The translations under genes were made by a program, and so were the position numbers. The notes under the pieces were generated by a model. That model worked only from the letters and a program-made list of their open reading frames with translations, did not search any database and was not told the DNA's origin. This document shows positions 11,701 through 24,811 of a stretch of DNA of 64,000 nucleotides, in pieces. The DNA is taken from the NCBI GenBank assembly GCA_013397795.1, contig VZTJ01004403.1, positions 1-64,000 of the forward strand, written 5' to 3'. How positions within the stretch are numbered: the stretch's first letter is position 1; the number at the start of each line of letters is the position of its first letter. This DNA comes from Orthonyx spaldingii (taxonomy: Eukaryota > Chordata > Aves > Passeriformes > Orthonychidae).

Positions 11701-13490
11701 AAAAAAAAACAAACTAAAACAAACCCCACCTTTTGTTCAAAATGGAAAAGAAACTCCAAAAAACAAAACCTCAGAACTTTCTGTTCGTTTGTTTGGTTGG
11801 TTTTTTTTGTAGGAAACTGATTACTGGGAAGAAGATATTTCTGCATATAGCAGTGTTTCTCCTGCTTTTCCTTGGAAATTAAAGGGGAAGAAAGGGAAAA
11901 ATAATCTTAACACAGGTGATTTCTCACATAGCATTTTTGCTAAGTTCCTTCCAAATTCAATTCCTTCCTGCAAAGCACATTAGAAAAGGAACTTTGCAGG
12001 TCTGCCATGGCAGTTTCCCTAGCTTTTCCACCAACTCTCATGCAAAGAGGCAACATCCCTGGAGCAAACTGCATCCCTCTGAACATCTCCAAACTGAGAG
12101 GCTCCTTCTCTATCTGAACGATACTGCCCATGTGTATTTCAAACAAAATAATTGTGGTGCTGCTGGAGTTGTCCCTTTACTTAAAGCCATCAACCTCTCC
12201 CCCTGTTACTTCTTCAGTAATTTTCTCTTTTGGTTTTCCCAGCCCTACAAACTCACATACCGCAAAGGACTTGAGGCTATACAGGGGTGGTGTCCTACTT
12301 ATTATTGGCAATTTTGTCCACTTCAGTGCCCTCATTGAGCCAAGAGTCTTCATCTGCTGAAGCTGGTGGAAGACCCTTCTATTTAAGAACTAATTTGTTA
12401 CAAAGAATGATCCCTTGCATTTGGTTGTTGTTTGCCCAGGGAGTTTCTTTGTCATTTACTTGCTTGGTGCAAGATATTTACTGAGCACTGCTTTACTGGC
12501 AGCAGCACAGAAACTGCCTGGACTCAATTAATTAGCATTTAACATTATATTTGTAAAAAGATCCACCACTTATAAACCACCAGCAAACATTGCCACCACG
12601 TTATGCTGCAAGCACAAGATAAGAAGAGGAGAAAATGCACTAAACATCATCTTTGTTATATGTGTGCCAATGCTAACCTTGCTGTATGTGGCCTTTATAA
12701 CCTTGCTTTCAGCTCTACAGAAATAGCTCATAAAATCTGCCTCTGCCACAGAGTACTGTCTGCTCATACAGTGCTAATGTTTAATTAAATGGATACTTCC
12801 TAAGAAGAGCACAAGGAAGGACAAGTTTCCACTTTTAGCAAGACCATCGCTCACACACATATCCAGTGTTTCAAGTTTATGAGTTTTTAACAGCACACAA
12901 TCAACACCCCCAGGTCCTGAGCTTCGCAGGTATATTTCTTCAACACAAGAAAACATTTCTTTTGGGCAAGAGCCTGAATTAGAACAAAAAAAAAATCATA
13001 AAATTCTCAACAGCCAGTTACCATTCAAATTTTCTCAAGTAAGCAATTATTTTTCCTTTGTTTTCCAACTTTCAGTTAAAAAGGTGTTTTCTTGGAATTG
13101 CTTAAAAGAAAATTGCTAGAGAATGGAGCTGATCAATTAAGATCCAGAAAGAAGGACATCATGCATATGGATAAGCGGGGAGATAGTGCAGGGAGAAAAA
13201 GAAGTGGTAATGAAAGGATAGAGAAAGAAACGACTTGAGTGTTTCCTGTGAACTGTCTTCTACATGTTGGCACCTTATCCCAGCTTTTAAAAGGAAAGAC
13301 AGAGTCTAGAGAGCAAATTTAGCAGCATCTACTTGAAAGGTAAGAGTAAACTTAGACCCTGACAATTACTAAATAAGAACATAATTAATTATTCCTTCAA
13401 CTGAATAGTCCTGCATCCTACCACAAATCAATCAGCTCTTCTTGCCTAAGAAGCTCTGACTCTATTTTAGCTAAATGAAAACAAAATCAA
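5791..13490. other. Gene-poor stretch, no gene recognised
   Basis: Reading frames here are short, AT-rich and without recognisable domains on either strand. I see no CR1 or LTR-like ends. Non-coding regulatory elements may be present but cannot be recognised without comparison to other birds. Confidence 0.5.
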
Positions 13491-13499
13491 TGAAGGCTA

Positions 13500-13720
13500 A
13501 TTATAGCCCATCTGGTTAGAGTATGCAAATAGCGCCCCGCGGGGCCGAGCTGCTCTTGCTCTGGGCACCGTGGCGCGGACACGCGTCAAGCGAACCAAAT
13601 GTGAGCTGGTGCTGGCACCTAGCTGCCTGTGCTGTGATACACCAGCTCTTCATAGCTCGTTTTCAAGGGGATGCAAATGGAGTAGAGACCAACCGTGTCG
13701 AACAGCAGCTTTTCTGGAAT
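13500..13720. other. GC-rich patch with a tRNA-like segment and two octamer motifs
   Basis: An isolated GC-rich stretch sits in AT-rich DNA. About 13506-13560 has a CTGGTTAGAG box followed by AATAGCGCC and a GC-rich half, which loosely resembles a tRNA-Ile-derived SINE head. ATGCAAAT octamers occur near 13522 and 13670. No CR1-like SINE tail is seen, so the nature of the patch is open. Confidence 0.3.
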
Positions 13721-13865
13721 TTCAGGTGTGATAGCCCACCAGCATGTCTCAGACAGCAGATTCAGCATTATTTACAAAAAGCGGTGCATACAAAGCTTCA
13801 GAAAACAGAGAGCCTAGCTAGCTTTCATCATCTTACATTGAGAGGAAAAGGCACTTTCAGAAGCA

Positions 13866-13908
13866 TATAATAATTATATAATTATAATATTAATAATAAT
13901 AGTAATGA
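13866..13908. repeat. AT-rich microsatellite
   Basis: A run made of TAATAAT/ATTATA units. Confidence 0.85.
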
Positions 13909-16900
13909 AATTGCAACGAAAGGATTTCACCCAAGTGCCATAAATTAAACATCTTGCCCCCTCAAATGGCAACCAAGAGCTCTAGGTCTCCAGAACAGAA
14001 TTCTGCTACCAGCATAAGGCTGTAATACACATCCACCCTGCCACCACTCTAATCTGAGCTTGCTTTCCCCCCACCAAAACCATAGCATTTCAGGAAGCTT
14101 TCTCCTCTTGCCTGTGAAAATTCAAAATGCAAAGGAAAAGTTTGCCAAAATTTTCCGGCATGCAATGCATGGTCCATAGCTGTCTGGAGACACAAGGCTA
14201 CTGTAGCATGAACTGCTTTGAGTGAAAATTCTTGTCCCTACCAGTGCCACCCCAACCCCATGGAAACACTGGCAGAGTGCTAATAGTGACTGCACACACA
14301 TCCTTGCAGGATTCAGGCACTGGGCAAGTGCCTGCTGGACCACAAGATCCCATTTCACACACCCACAAAAATCTGGTCTTCCTGAGTCCTGCTCATCCTG
14401 ACCAATTTCCCTACCATTCTCTCAGAAAAGACAGGATTATTCCTTTCAAGGAGCCACCTGCAGGGACTGAGCTTCCTAGTTTCCTGGCTACAGCTCAAGG
14501 ACAGTTTTGGCCAACAGCCCCCTCATAGTAGCTTTCTGCCCATGTAGTGGGACTATACCCTTGGCCTCAGAGCCAGCTTTGAGAGACAGCTTCATCTTTT
14601 CATGATAAAAATTATGATGCAATACTTACTTTACTGCTACACTTGGCAGTGCTGCCGGGGCTTGGGGTAAACTACATAGCAGCAACTACAGAAGGATTTC
14701 AACTTAAATATGCAGCTTCTGCAAGAACAGGGTGCCTCTAGCTTTGTTTCTGGTGCTGAAACCTTGATGTCACAGCACAGCTCAGGCTTTTGGGCTGATT
14801 GTGGTTGGGGGCTTTGGGTTTGTGTTTGTTTGATTTTTCTCATATTATTTTTATATTGTCATATTATATGGGGGGTTTTTTTCAAAACATCTTGAAAAGA
14901 AACATGATTATGCTACACACAAAGCGTGGAAGACAAACCTTTCCTATTTTTAAATCTTGATAGAGATATCTAAGAGATGTGAGAAGCCAAACCTGGGAGT
15001 TCAAGTGCTCCAAATGCTAATGATACTCACTCTCTCTGCATATTAGTTATCATCGATTTCTAAGCTAAATACAAACACTAGCATTTTTGCCTTTAAAAAA
15101 TATCTTGCTATTTAAATACCATACAACTCTAACTTCAGAAACAGAAAACATTAGAACTGAAACCTTTAAAGCAAAAAAGTGGGGAAACAAATTTGTTCAT
15201 TAATTCATAAGCAGTTACATGCAATAAAAAGCACCCTCTTCAGACAGTTTTGAAAACCATGAGCAAACCCTTGTGCAAAGTAACATGATGTTCAATAGCA
15301 CAAGAGCCTCCTTGAAACAGTATCCTTAAGAGTTTATTTTACATTTCTGCTGAGAAAACAGTGTGAAATATCCACTTTTATGTCAGGATGCATGCACATG
15401 TGCACACAATTAGAGGGTTGCTTAAGACACTGCAGTAAGGGAATTCTGTAAGCTATAAAGAGGTCTGCTGGAATTGCCATCATGTGCCCATAAAAAAAAC
15501 TTCAGGGCTATCAAGGGCATTTTTGAGACAGCGCTTCTCCTGTCACGTCCTGGGATGTATTTCTTCCACTTTCTCTCTGGGCCACAACCAATTCAAACAG
15601 CAATCTTCTTACTGGTTCAGACTTTTACGCTTTACAGAGTCTATCTTCCCAAACGACCACAGTGACATATACAAGCAACCTGATCTTTATGTGTTACTGA
15701 TCTCTCTCTTCTTTAAGCCTACAGGAAAAGATGCTCCACAGCCAGAATAAAACAACAGACAAGAAGAGGAAGTCTGCCATACTGATGGAAAATCCCAAGG
15801 ACAGCAACAAGCTGGAAAAATTGGCAGGAGCAACATACTTAGTTGTGAGGAAGGAAACCCTATAAAGTAGGGACTAGAATGCAACACTACGCAAGCCTCA
15901 GTAGTGGCCCCATTTACAGATTCCATCTTTGGGCAATTTCATTTCAGCTGGTGATGTGGCAAGGCAAATAAAGCTGCTTCAAGCAAAGATTAATCCAGAA
16001 GGTCCTGAATTGTTAAGCCACTTCAACTTTGCAAAGCTGGACAGTACAGGCTCAAGTAAATAATTTTTATCTTTTTGACAATAAGTCTGGGCTTGGCTGG
16101 GTTCCTAAACTGGATTTCTATAATACAAGTTTACTGTGACTTAGCCAGATGAAATTCAAACTCTGTGTGAGAAGCTGGTGTGTGTTTCCACCAGGAAGGG
16201 GCCAAGGGTCTTATTTGCTCCTAAAGTAAATCCTGGTGTGAGAGTAGGAATATCCCTAAAGTTATCAGTTCCTGGTGCTACCATCGATGAAGACTGTAAA
16301 ACCCACACTTCTTGGAGAGCCCATTAGAGAACCAAGGTCTGAATAATAACAGTGATTAAAAGAAAGTCAGAGTGCCTCGATTTTGGATATTGAAGATGGA
16401 TCTACAGTGGTGATTAACTAAGATTGGTTAGTACTTGAAAGTGAGCACACACGTGTCTAACCTTAATCTTTTACATCACTAGTAACATGACAGTGACGCC
16501 ACTCTGGGTAGAAGTTAACTCTCAGTCTTAGCCATTAGGACAAGCCTTAGCCCTTTTGGCAAACCACTGCAGCCCTCTCAGCGTGCTTCAGACACCTCTG
16601 CAAATACAGCAACAACTTCCTGCTCATATAACTTAAGGACCAGAAATCAGCATGTCTCCAGGAAATGGAAGTTCTGAGATAGCCCTGATGATCAACTCCC
16701 CGGTTTTCTTGAGGAGCTAAATTAGTGCATATGATTTCAAGCAAGGAACAGGGATGCCACACAAAAACTCCTGCCATCCTCAATGTTTATTCTGAGCTCC
16801 TTGGAAACACAGTAAAAAACCTTGTACTGACAGAAGTGGGAGCACAGTCAAATCCTGACCAGTACACATTCAAAAGTCTAAGGACAACATATCAAGTTTG

Positions 16901-18084
16901 AATACAAGCAAAGATTTTGCCCCTCTGGTGCACGAAGAGATGGTCATAAGACTACCCTTCACAGCTCCAGAAGATACTGAGGTGAGTACAAACTAAGGAT
17001 GCGGTTTGGCTTCAGCGCTACATTTTCTGAACAGCAAGTTATCTCTAAAGCCATAACTTCACCCCTTCCCTGTTGTGTTTTCTTAATTCCTGTGTTATCT
17101 CTAGTTTCACAGAGCTAGGCCAAGCCTGTGCTACTTCTGAACTTCTTAGGACTGAAGATTTACATTTGGGCATCACCTTTCTCAAGATATCAGGGACAAT
17201 TTCCAAAGATCTTTTGGCACCTGAAGGTTAAAATACCTACCAGGCACTTAACAACCCTAAAAGCCTAAATGCCCTCCCTCACTCCCCAGCTCCTCCCCAA
17301 AACCTCAGACATGTTTAACTTTCACCCTAGGCCAGCCCAGCTAAATAAACAGGTGTGTTTGGGCCTTCAGTTGGTCACTGCTTTCTTCATATGGCTAACC
17401 CAGGAATTGACAGCCTCCTAAACAACATTATTCCTCTCCTTCCCCAACAACTAGTGTCATTATTATTATCAAATGAGACAAGGAAGAAATTTCTGCTGCT
17501 CTCAAGAGCTCATGCTTCTGAATTACCATCCCCTTCCCTGAGCACGAACCCAGCATTAGGAGTTGAGTGCACAAGTGGAAATTTGATTGCAATTGTTGGA
17601 AAGGATTAATCCCTGCCTGGACAGCTGACTTCCACAGTGCAATAACTAAGTGGAACCATTGCACAAGAAGAAGCATGAGGAAGAAAATTAGAGTTAACCA
17701 TGCAAGGGTTGTTTTGTGTTAGAGCTGTCCCCATATGGGCTTACACTCCATCACGCTCGCTTTATACAATGCTGTCAAACATCTGGACTAATACATTATC
17801 CCAGGATGAAGTGAGGAGAACACAAGGCAAATCTCATCTTTCTTCTTTGTAACTAATTGCAGGAGGCAGTGACTTGCTACTGTATGGGAATGGAGATAGA
17901 AAGAGTCCACAGACAAGCAATATGAGACAATCAAAGCTGAAAGTACATACAGACATCATCCTTCAGTGACAAAACGTGTGCCTTTCTTAAACACTAGGCA
18001 TGTAATTGTACAGCCAAATAACATCAAACAACCAAAATAAAAAATAGGTTACAACAAATGCATGACACAAAATATAGAAAGGTG
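13909..18084. other. Gene-poor stretch, no gene recognised
   Basis: Only short, composition-driven reading frames are seen, with no recognisable repeats or exons. Confidence 0.45.
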
Positions 18085-18565
18085 GAATGTCGCTGTTGAG
18101 CTGATGTAGAAACAAAGAGGCACATGAGATGAGATTGCCGAGAAAAGGGGATTATTTATTTAAATGCAGCTTTTATATACAAAATGAATGCTCATTGGGA
18201 TTGGCCACAGCCCTCCACCCCCCGGGGCTGATTGGCCACAGGCATTCGACCGCCTGTTCCCAAAGCGGCTCTGAACACCTTATCTTGTGTTTACAATCCT
18301 CGTTAAAAACAGGAACATTTTTCTCGTGGGAACAGTCTGTGCTGTCACAGTGGAAAGTCCTGATGAGCAAAGCACATACAAAAACCTGCTGCTGCCCAGT
18401 AAAGCTCTGACTTATGCCAACAAGTCATTTCAGAGGCAGAAAGTTTTGGCCTGCCTAGCCTGACACCAACACAGAGCCCCACACTGAGGGTGGCAGTGCT
18501 CTGCTGGGAATGCCCATTACTTGAAAACTCCAAGAGCATCAAGAAAGACTTAACTGTAAAAGGCA
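18085..18565 (-). repeat. Candidate solo LTR or LTR fragment, minus orientation
   Basis: On the minus strand three CCAAT boxes (ATTGG on plus at 18194-18198, 18200-18204 and 18231-18235) lie upstream of a TATAAAA (18171-18177). An AATAAA (18155-18160) follows closely. This order and spacing is that of a retroviral U3-R boundary. The ends are guesses from TG/CA pairs and no target-site duplication was found. Confidence 0.45.
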
Positions 18566-18907
18566 CAAGTTCCCTACTCCCATCCTAGCTCAGTGCCAGG
18601 TCTCCCAAAAGCCTTCTTCACTGCCCAAACCAACAAAAAAAAACCCCAAACCACAAAACCCAGTTTATGCAGTCCTCACAGTCCTCATCTGATAGAGGGT
18701 ACTGCTTGGTAAAGAAATTTCTTTCCTACAATGTAGTTGGATTAAGGTGATGGCCTCAAGGTACCAAAGCAAATTTTCTCTGGACTTTTGTGCAACTTGC
18801 TTTTACATACGACAACTCTGGAATTAAAAGCTCAAATACTGAAACAGGAAATGTATTTAAGGTATAGCTAAAAACCTCACTCCTAAGATCCATTCCTCAT
18901 CCTGGAT

Positions 18908-19057
18908 AGATGTCCCATTTCTGGAAGTGTTCAAGGCCAGGCTGGATGGGGCTTTGAGCAACCTGGTCTAGTGGAAGGTGTCCCTGCCCTTGGCAAGTGG
19001 GGCTGGAACGAGATGATCTTTAAGGTCCCTTCCACCCCAAACCTTCCTGTGATTCCT
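18908..19057 (+). mobile_element. CR1 LINE 3' fragment
   Basis: The stretch matches the avian CR1 3' untranslated end: a GGAAGTGTTCAAGGCCAGGC-type box, GGGCTTTGAGCAACCTGGTC, GATGATCTTTAAGGTCCCTT, and then the TGTGATTC-type end. It is plus-oriented. Confidence 0.95.
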
Positions 19058-19058
19058 T

Positions 19059-20285
19059 AAGAACTGACATGACTCCAGTAAAATGAACCAAGTTACACTG
19101 GTGGAATAGTGTCAAGACATTACATGACAGAGCAATTCACAGAAGTTAAAGGTTGTTCAGCTCTCAAGCTCTCTTTGAAATTGCAATCCCTACAAATTAG
19201 GTCTCCAAGACATGCTGTGTGCACAGAACATCATCTGGTGTGTGAGAAAAAAACCGGATACAGTCCAGCCTGTAAACTGCACACTACCATAGCACAAGGA
19301 CACAACAGTCACTGCCGCTGGGGGCGCTAGAAACGTCCTGGAGCTCAGTGAGCCGGGTCCAGGACAAGTGGCCCTTCCTACCACAGAGATGCACAAACTG
19401 CAACCTGGCCACATCCAGCTGAGTTCCCAGCCCTGTGCCATGCCTGACCTAAGAAGAGAGGTGGGAAGCTGGCAGGGAGATTTCCCTGTGCCTCCTCACT
19501 GAGCTGCAGGGCAGCTCTGCCGAAGCTCAGATACAAATCCGTACCTCCCTGCCCCAAAGGTGGCCACAATTTGGAAAACTGAGCCAAACAGTTTCCCATT
19601 CCATGCTATTTAACAGAAATATCAGCCTTATCCATACAATTATCATATCTTGTGTCTGTCTTGTATTTAAAAACAATATAATTTTTCTTATTAGCCGAAG
19701 GGTAAGAAGAGGTCACACAAACCATTACAGAGTCTAAGAGCCAGATATTAATTTTAAAAGACTGTAATAGCTTTGTGATCTGTGCGAAAAAACCAAAAAA
19801 ATCATTATTATTCCAGATGATGTCTTATATGCACTGGCTTCTTTGCAAAATGAATTTACCTTTTCATTACTATTTACTGACTGTGTTTGTATTTCATTTG
19901 TATGGCTTCTATCCAGCAAAAAAGAGCCTCAGAAAAATTTAACAAAAAGATGGAGACAGTGAACAATCATTGGAGTCTGTATCTTGACTCCAGAGGTAAC
20001 AATTCTGCTGTGTTTATTATGTTCATTTCAGAGAAACAAAACCCCTATTTTGATGGGAACAAATCAGGATTGGTAATTGCATGAACACATTCTTTAGGCA
20101 CAGCAGTGCCCAAAAACACATCTGTGGCAAAATCAAAGAATTCACCCTCACTGTTAAGCTTGAGCAGCCAGTTTGTCACACAAATAAATATTAAAAATCC
20201 CCAAGACTTTTAGCAGCTCTCTAGTCCAGCTGCATATTCTCACACAAGGCTGAGTCAAGCTCTGTTTTGCAGCACATACTGGCCT
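19059..20285. other. No gene recognised between the two CR1 fragments
   Basis: Short reading frames only, with no conserved motif. Confidence 0.45.
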
Positions 20286-20289
20286 ACAT

Positions 20290-20805
20290 CATGCTCCAGT
20301 GGTGTCCCTGAGAGGGATGTACTGGGACCAGTATTAACTTCATCCATGACATACTGGGATCCAGTGCCCCCTCAGCACATTTGCAGATGACACCAAGCTG
20401 AGTGGTGCTGTTGACATACCTGGAGGACAGCATACATGCAGAGGGATCTGGACAAGCTCAGGAAGTGGGCCCAGGGAGACTTTGTGGTGGCCTTTCAGTA
20501 TTTGTATGAGGCTTACATGAAAGATGGGGACAGACTTTTTAGCAGGGTATAGGACAAAGGGCAATGGTTCTAAAAGATATATTTAGACTAGATATAAGGA
20601 TGAATTTTTATACAATAAGGGTAGAGAAATGCTGGCACAGGTTGCCCAGCCAGGTGGTAGAGGCCCCATCCCTGGAAACCTTTGAGGTCAGGTTGCACAG
20701 GGCTCTGAGCAATGGGGTCTAGTTGATGATGTCCCTGTTCACTGCAGGGGGTTTGGACTGGATGGCCTTTAAAGGTCCCTTTCAACCCAAACCCTTCTGT
20801 GATAA
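20290..20805 (+). mobile_element. CR1 LINE fragment (end of reverse transcriptase and 3' end)
   Basis: It begins in the end of the CR1 reverse transcriptase region (TTTGCAGATGACACCAAGCT) and continues to GGCACAGGTTGCCCAG. It closes with GGCCTTTAAAGGTCCCTTTC and a TTCTGTGATAAC tail. Indels break the reading frame. Confidence 0.95.
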
Positions 20806-23690
20806 CACGGTATTGTACCACAGCTTCAATTAGAGCTTACAGTCTAAGTTGAGGCACAATTGCATATAAAACCAGGCTTCTTTAGTGTTAGTACTGATAA
20901 ACATTTTTATCCAACAGCTACTTTATGTTCACCATCCACAAAAAAAAATCAGAACTAGGAACCTTCTTCCAGAGCATTAGTACTAACACCTTGGGGAAGG
21001 CTTCACAGCCAAAGTCTGATTTCATCTTAGTTGTGTCTCTTTGGGTTTTCTTTGGCCCTTTGTTTAAATATCTCAATACTGTCTGAAATAGTTTCCATTC
21101 CTCAAGCAAGAATTTGCAGACTGGATAATATCAGGGCTGTCCAATTCTTGAGAAGTACTAGTTAAAATAAGGAAGAGCTGGAATACATCACATTTGCCAA
21201 TCTGACACTTGAAACCTTCTATGAATTAGACCAGATAAACATTGGGGGAAGACCTAAATCTTAACTAGAAACCTTTTTATCAATCTGTTCAGTAATGGGG
21301 AGGACAAGGATATTTTTAAGTAACATAAATTTCAGGATTGGCCCAGGAGCTTCCAGAATTAATACTGTGATTTTTATAACAAGTTTCCAAGGACTCTCAA
21401 TTGAGGGTTTTTTTTTCATTAGCTTCCTTCATGTCAATTAGGAGCTATGTATGACAGCCTGCATACATTTAATGTATTAGAGGCAGAGAAGCTTAAAACT
21501 ATTCAAAGGGAACCCTTGGCTATACCCACTGTGCTCAAGGTAGAAATAACAGATTTCAGCAGCAGAAAAATAATTATTAACATTTTAATTGGATTCCATC
21601 ACCATCTTTAAAACCACCTACCTGTCCAAGGCCTGTAGAGTTTTATCAGAGCTTGAAAGGGGCCGATGCTTCTCTAAACTCAAAAATCTTTCTCTAAATC
21701 TAAACAAAAATATGTACTTAGGTCTTAAAATAAGAATCAATGCTCTATGTGCCCAGCACTAGAAATTAAATTTTCCAGTTCAACCATTAATTTCTTGAGC
21801 TATCTCTACTCAATCAACCCAGTACAGCTGCAACATTCCCCAGGTCTGTCAGGAGAAAAGACAAAAATATACAAAAGCCTTTCCAAAGGCAATGTAGAGT
21901 GGCCTAACTGGCACTGAGTTGTCACACCTTCTATACACTGGCCTTCTGCTATTAGCCATCATGGTGTACATTGTTGCCCTATAAAAACTTCTCCAAAGCA
22001 AAAATTAAACCACTCAAAGAATGCAGATCTCACGTCTAACAAATCTGGGACACAGTCCTGAACCACCTATTAGTTATCACCACTGCCCACACAGCCTCTC
22101 TGAATATATTTTCAGAGCTAAGTGAGAAGTCTGGGGATACAACACCAAAAACCCAACAAGAGTCAAAGAACACACAAGACTTTCTGCTTAGTAAAGATGT
22201 ACAAGCTGCTGCAGGTTTAAGAAACCTCAACTTATTCATTCACCTACATATTCTCAATTAAGAACTGACTGCATGATGCCTCTTCTCATGGCCAGTGCCA
22301 CTCATACAGCTAGATCTACACTTCCTTGATATATTCTCTCCAAAATAAGGCAGATTTTGTTAAAAATCAGTTCAGTGGAGACTATTTGTAATTAAGTCAC
22401 AGAATTCCATTTGGCTTGTCAGACATTTCATTACAGTGTCATTGTATTACCTTGCCATTATCCTTTAACTTAGCAGGGGGTTTTGCCTTAAAATTCAGTT
22501 TTGCCCTAAGCAGGAAGCAAACTGCAGCCTTAGGCACTTTTGCCAATCACAATCCTGTTACTGTAAACATATGCGCATAACAGAGCACCCCAGAGAGTAC
22601 AGTCAAGATTCCAAAAAAACACTGCAGTTCAGTTACTGATGATTGACTGCAAAAGCAGGAAAAAAGCAGAGGGCCCATAAACTGGCTGTAAGGGTTCTCT
22701 TGGAATCATATATTTAAACCTTTAACCAAAACAATTCTTGTTCCATCTACAGAGAAATACACCATAATCTATACCTTAAAAGAAATATTTCATATAAATA
22801 TATATACTCCAGTATTTACAGAGTAGATTTTTAAATGTGTTACCTAAACTGTATTTTATGTGTGTATGCATATAAAACAGGCAGGAATGTTTTCAGAAAA
22901 GCTGCCCTTACAAAGCTTCCTATTGTGAGTGCAATCCAGGAAAGCTCAACCTCACAGCTAATATCCATAAATTATGACAAACACATTCATTAGCCCAAAA
23001 CTTGCATGACCAGTTCATCTTAATAGTAATAACATAACTCAGACCACAGTTGAACTAGGTTCACCTTAAGCATCAAGCCTTTGCTGTGTCTCACTTGTCT
23101 TACCACTCTAACCCTTTTAAAAGAAACAATTTCCTTCTTAAAGGCCTGCCACGCTAAACCTGAAATCACTTCCCTATATATTTGTCCTTGTGCGAGTGCA
23201 TAATGGGAAACAGGAACTCTTTTTCTGGAAGACTATGTTCTAACAGATTTTTAAATTTTGATTTATAGAACAGTAATTTTTTTCAGCATTAATTTAATTT
23301 CTCTTTGCTAAAAGGAAAACACTACTTAGAAATGAACCCGGTTAAAAATTTGGAAGCTCAGTTGTTTTTCAATTAATTACAAATTCATTAACTGAGTCTC
23401 CCTGATATGACTTCATGTTGTAATTTCAAGATGAGCTTGCAGGATGAGTTACTCCTACTCTAAAAAGGATGGCAATTCACCAATCCATCCATGTGCCTTA
23501 GAGTTCAAGGAGAGGGCAAAAAAGGAAAGAAAGTGAGGTTAGAAATCTGTAGAACTCAGCTACAATTGGTCCTTTATGTCGTTGACTAAAGTTTCCATGA
23601 TTCCAATGTTAAGTTCTCAGGAAGTACAACTGTTTTAATTACATACATTTTGAGAACAGTAGTAATGCCACACAAGACCCATTAGAAATA
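20806..23690. other. AT-rich intergenic stretch downstream of GPAT3
   Basis: No gene or repeat is recognised. Part of it could belong to a long GPAT3 3' untranslated region if a more distal poly(A) site is used. Confidence 0.4.
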
Positions 23691-24413
23691 TAGAATTTAT
23701 TTCTCTTTACATTCAGACAGCAATATATCGCAGATTTGGACATGCCATGTCTTGTATCATAGCTGACTTATGGATCCTGTTTATAGATGTGATAACTATT
23801 GCTGGCCCAGAAAACACAAAATGTGTTACTGGAGTGGCTCTCTTGAGAACTTCAAGCCATTACCAATAATTTTTGCAGATGAGTACTCTTGACAATCTAC
23901 AAAAATTCATCTGTCATAGCCACATTATCCAACCTTTGCTGTATCTTACCTTTACAGCTCCAGAGCTCAAGAAAGCAATTTCAACAACAGCAGTGGACAG
24001 GGAGATTGAGGACTTGCCCCTTATCTCCCCTCAGACAGCAGTTCTCAATAAAGGCAATACTATGTTATAAGGCCACCAAATTCCTCACAGTCCATGCTCT
24101 GTGCTCTTCGCAGGCCAGCTCCTTTCCCATCGTGTAGGGTCTCTGTAGCCCCCGCTTCCATTCCCTCCTTGCACATCCAGGTGCAAGCTAACAAAAAGAG
24201 CCAATCTTACAGTTCTGACAACATCCTAAAACATGTTATTTAAGTCATCTAAAATAAACAGTCTGTGAGCAATAGGAAAAAAGAAAACAAAATTTTGTTA
24301 TGTTTAAACCTTTAAAGTACCATGAACAAGAGGTATCTTCACAACCAGCAATCTGATAGCATCTGTTCAGTGTACTTCCCTTCATCCTTACAAACTCAGA
24401 AAAACTGGGGTGG

Positions 24414-24419
24414 TTTATT
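24414..24419 (-). terminator. Candidate poly(A) signal of GPAT3
   Basis: Minus-strand AATAAA about 270 bases beyond the GPAT3 stop codon. A second AATAAA lies at 23696-23701. Which is used cannot be told from the sequence. Confidence 0.4.
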
Positions 24420-24684
24420 TCATCTTCTAACTCTGCAGGCATTCAGCTTGGGAATACCAGGAGCTGCAGTGCATCATCGCATGAAGATTGAGAGGGGCAG
24501 GAGAGTGAAACAGTAAACAGGGAGGAACTCTGCACCAGCGACACAGGGAATATGCATACACGCAATGAAGGATTTTGTTGTTTTCTTGCTCTATTTTTTG
24601 TCAGTTTTTTTTTTTCTTTTTTAAATTAAAAAACCCCACATTATTCCTTCTGGTTGTGCAAAGTTAGTTTTCAAGAACCACCAT

Positions 24685-24811
24685 TCAGTCTGACTCAGTT
24701 CCTGTAGACAAGCTTCCTATTGATCCATTTCTCACTAGCATCTTGCTGTAGTTTTTCTGCTGTTCTTCTTTGAAAGTATCTTTGACTTTTGCTCGTTTCA
24801 GACCTCCATCC
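24685..24811 (-). CDS. GPAT3: GPAT3 coding exon 12 (residues 404-445 and stop)
   Basis: Encodes Asp-Gly-Gly-Leu-Lys-Arg, a charged Phe-Lys-Glu-Glu-Gln-Gln-Lys stretch and a Ser/Gly/Thr-rich tail ending Glu-Ser-Asp, then TGA at 24685-24687. Confidence 0.96.

Noticed and set aside
11916..12338. Plus-strand open frame of 140 codons
   Set aside because: Composition-driven, no recognisable domain or splice context.
13506..13560. Functional tRNA gene
   Set aside because: Only partial box similarity. A full cloverleaf and proper T-arm could not be formed by eye.
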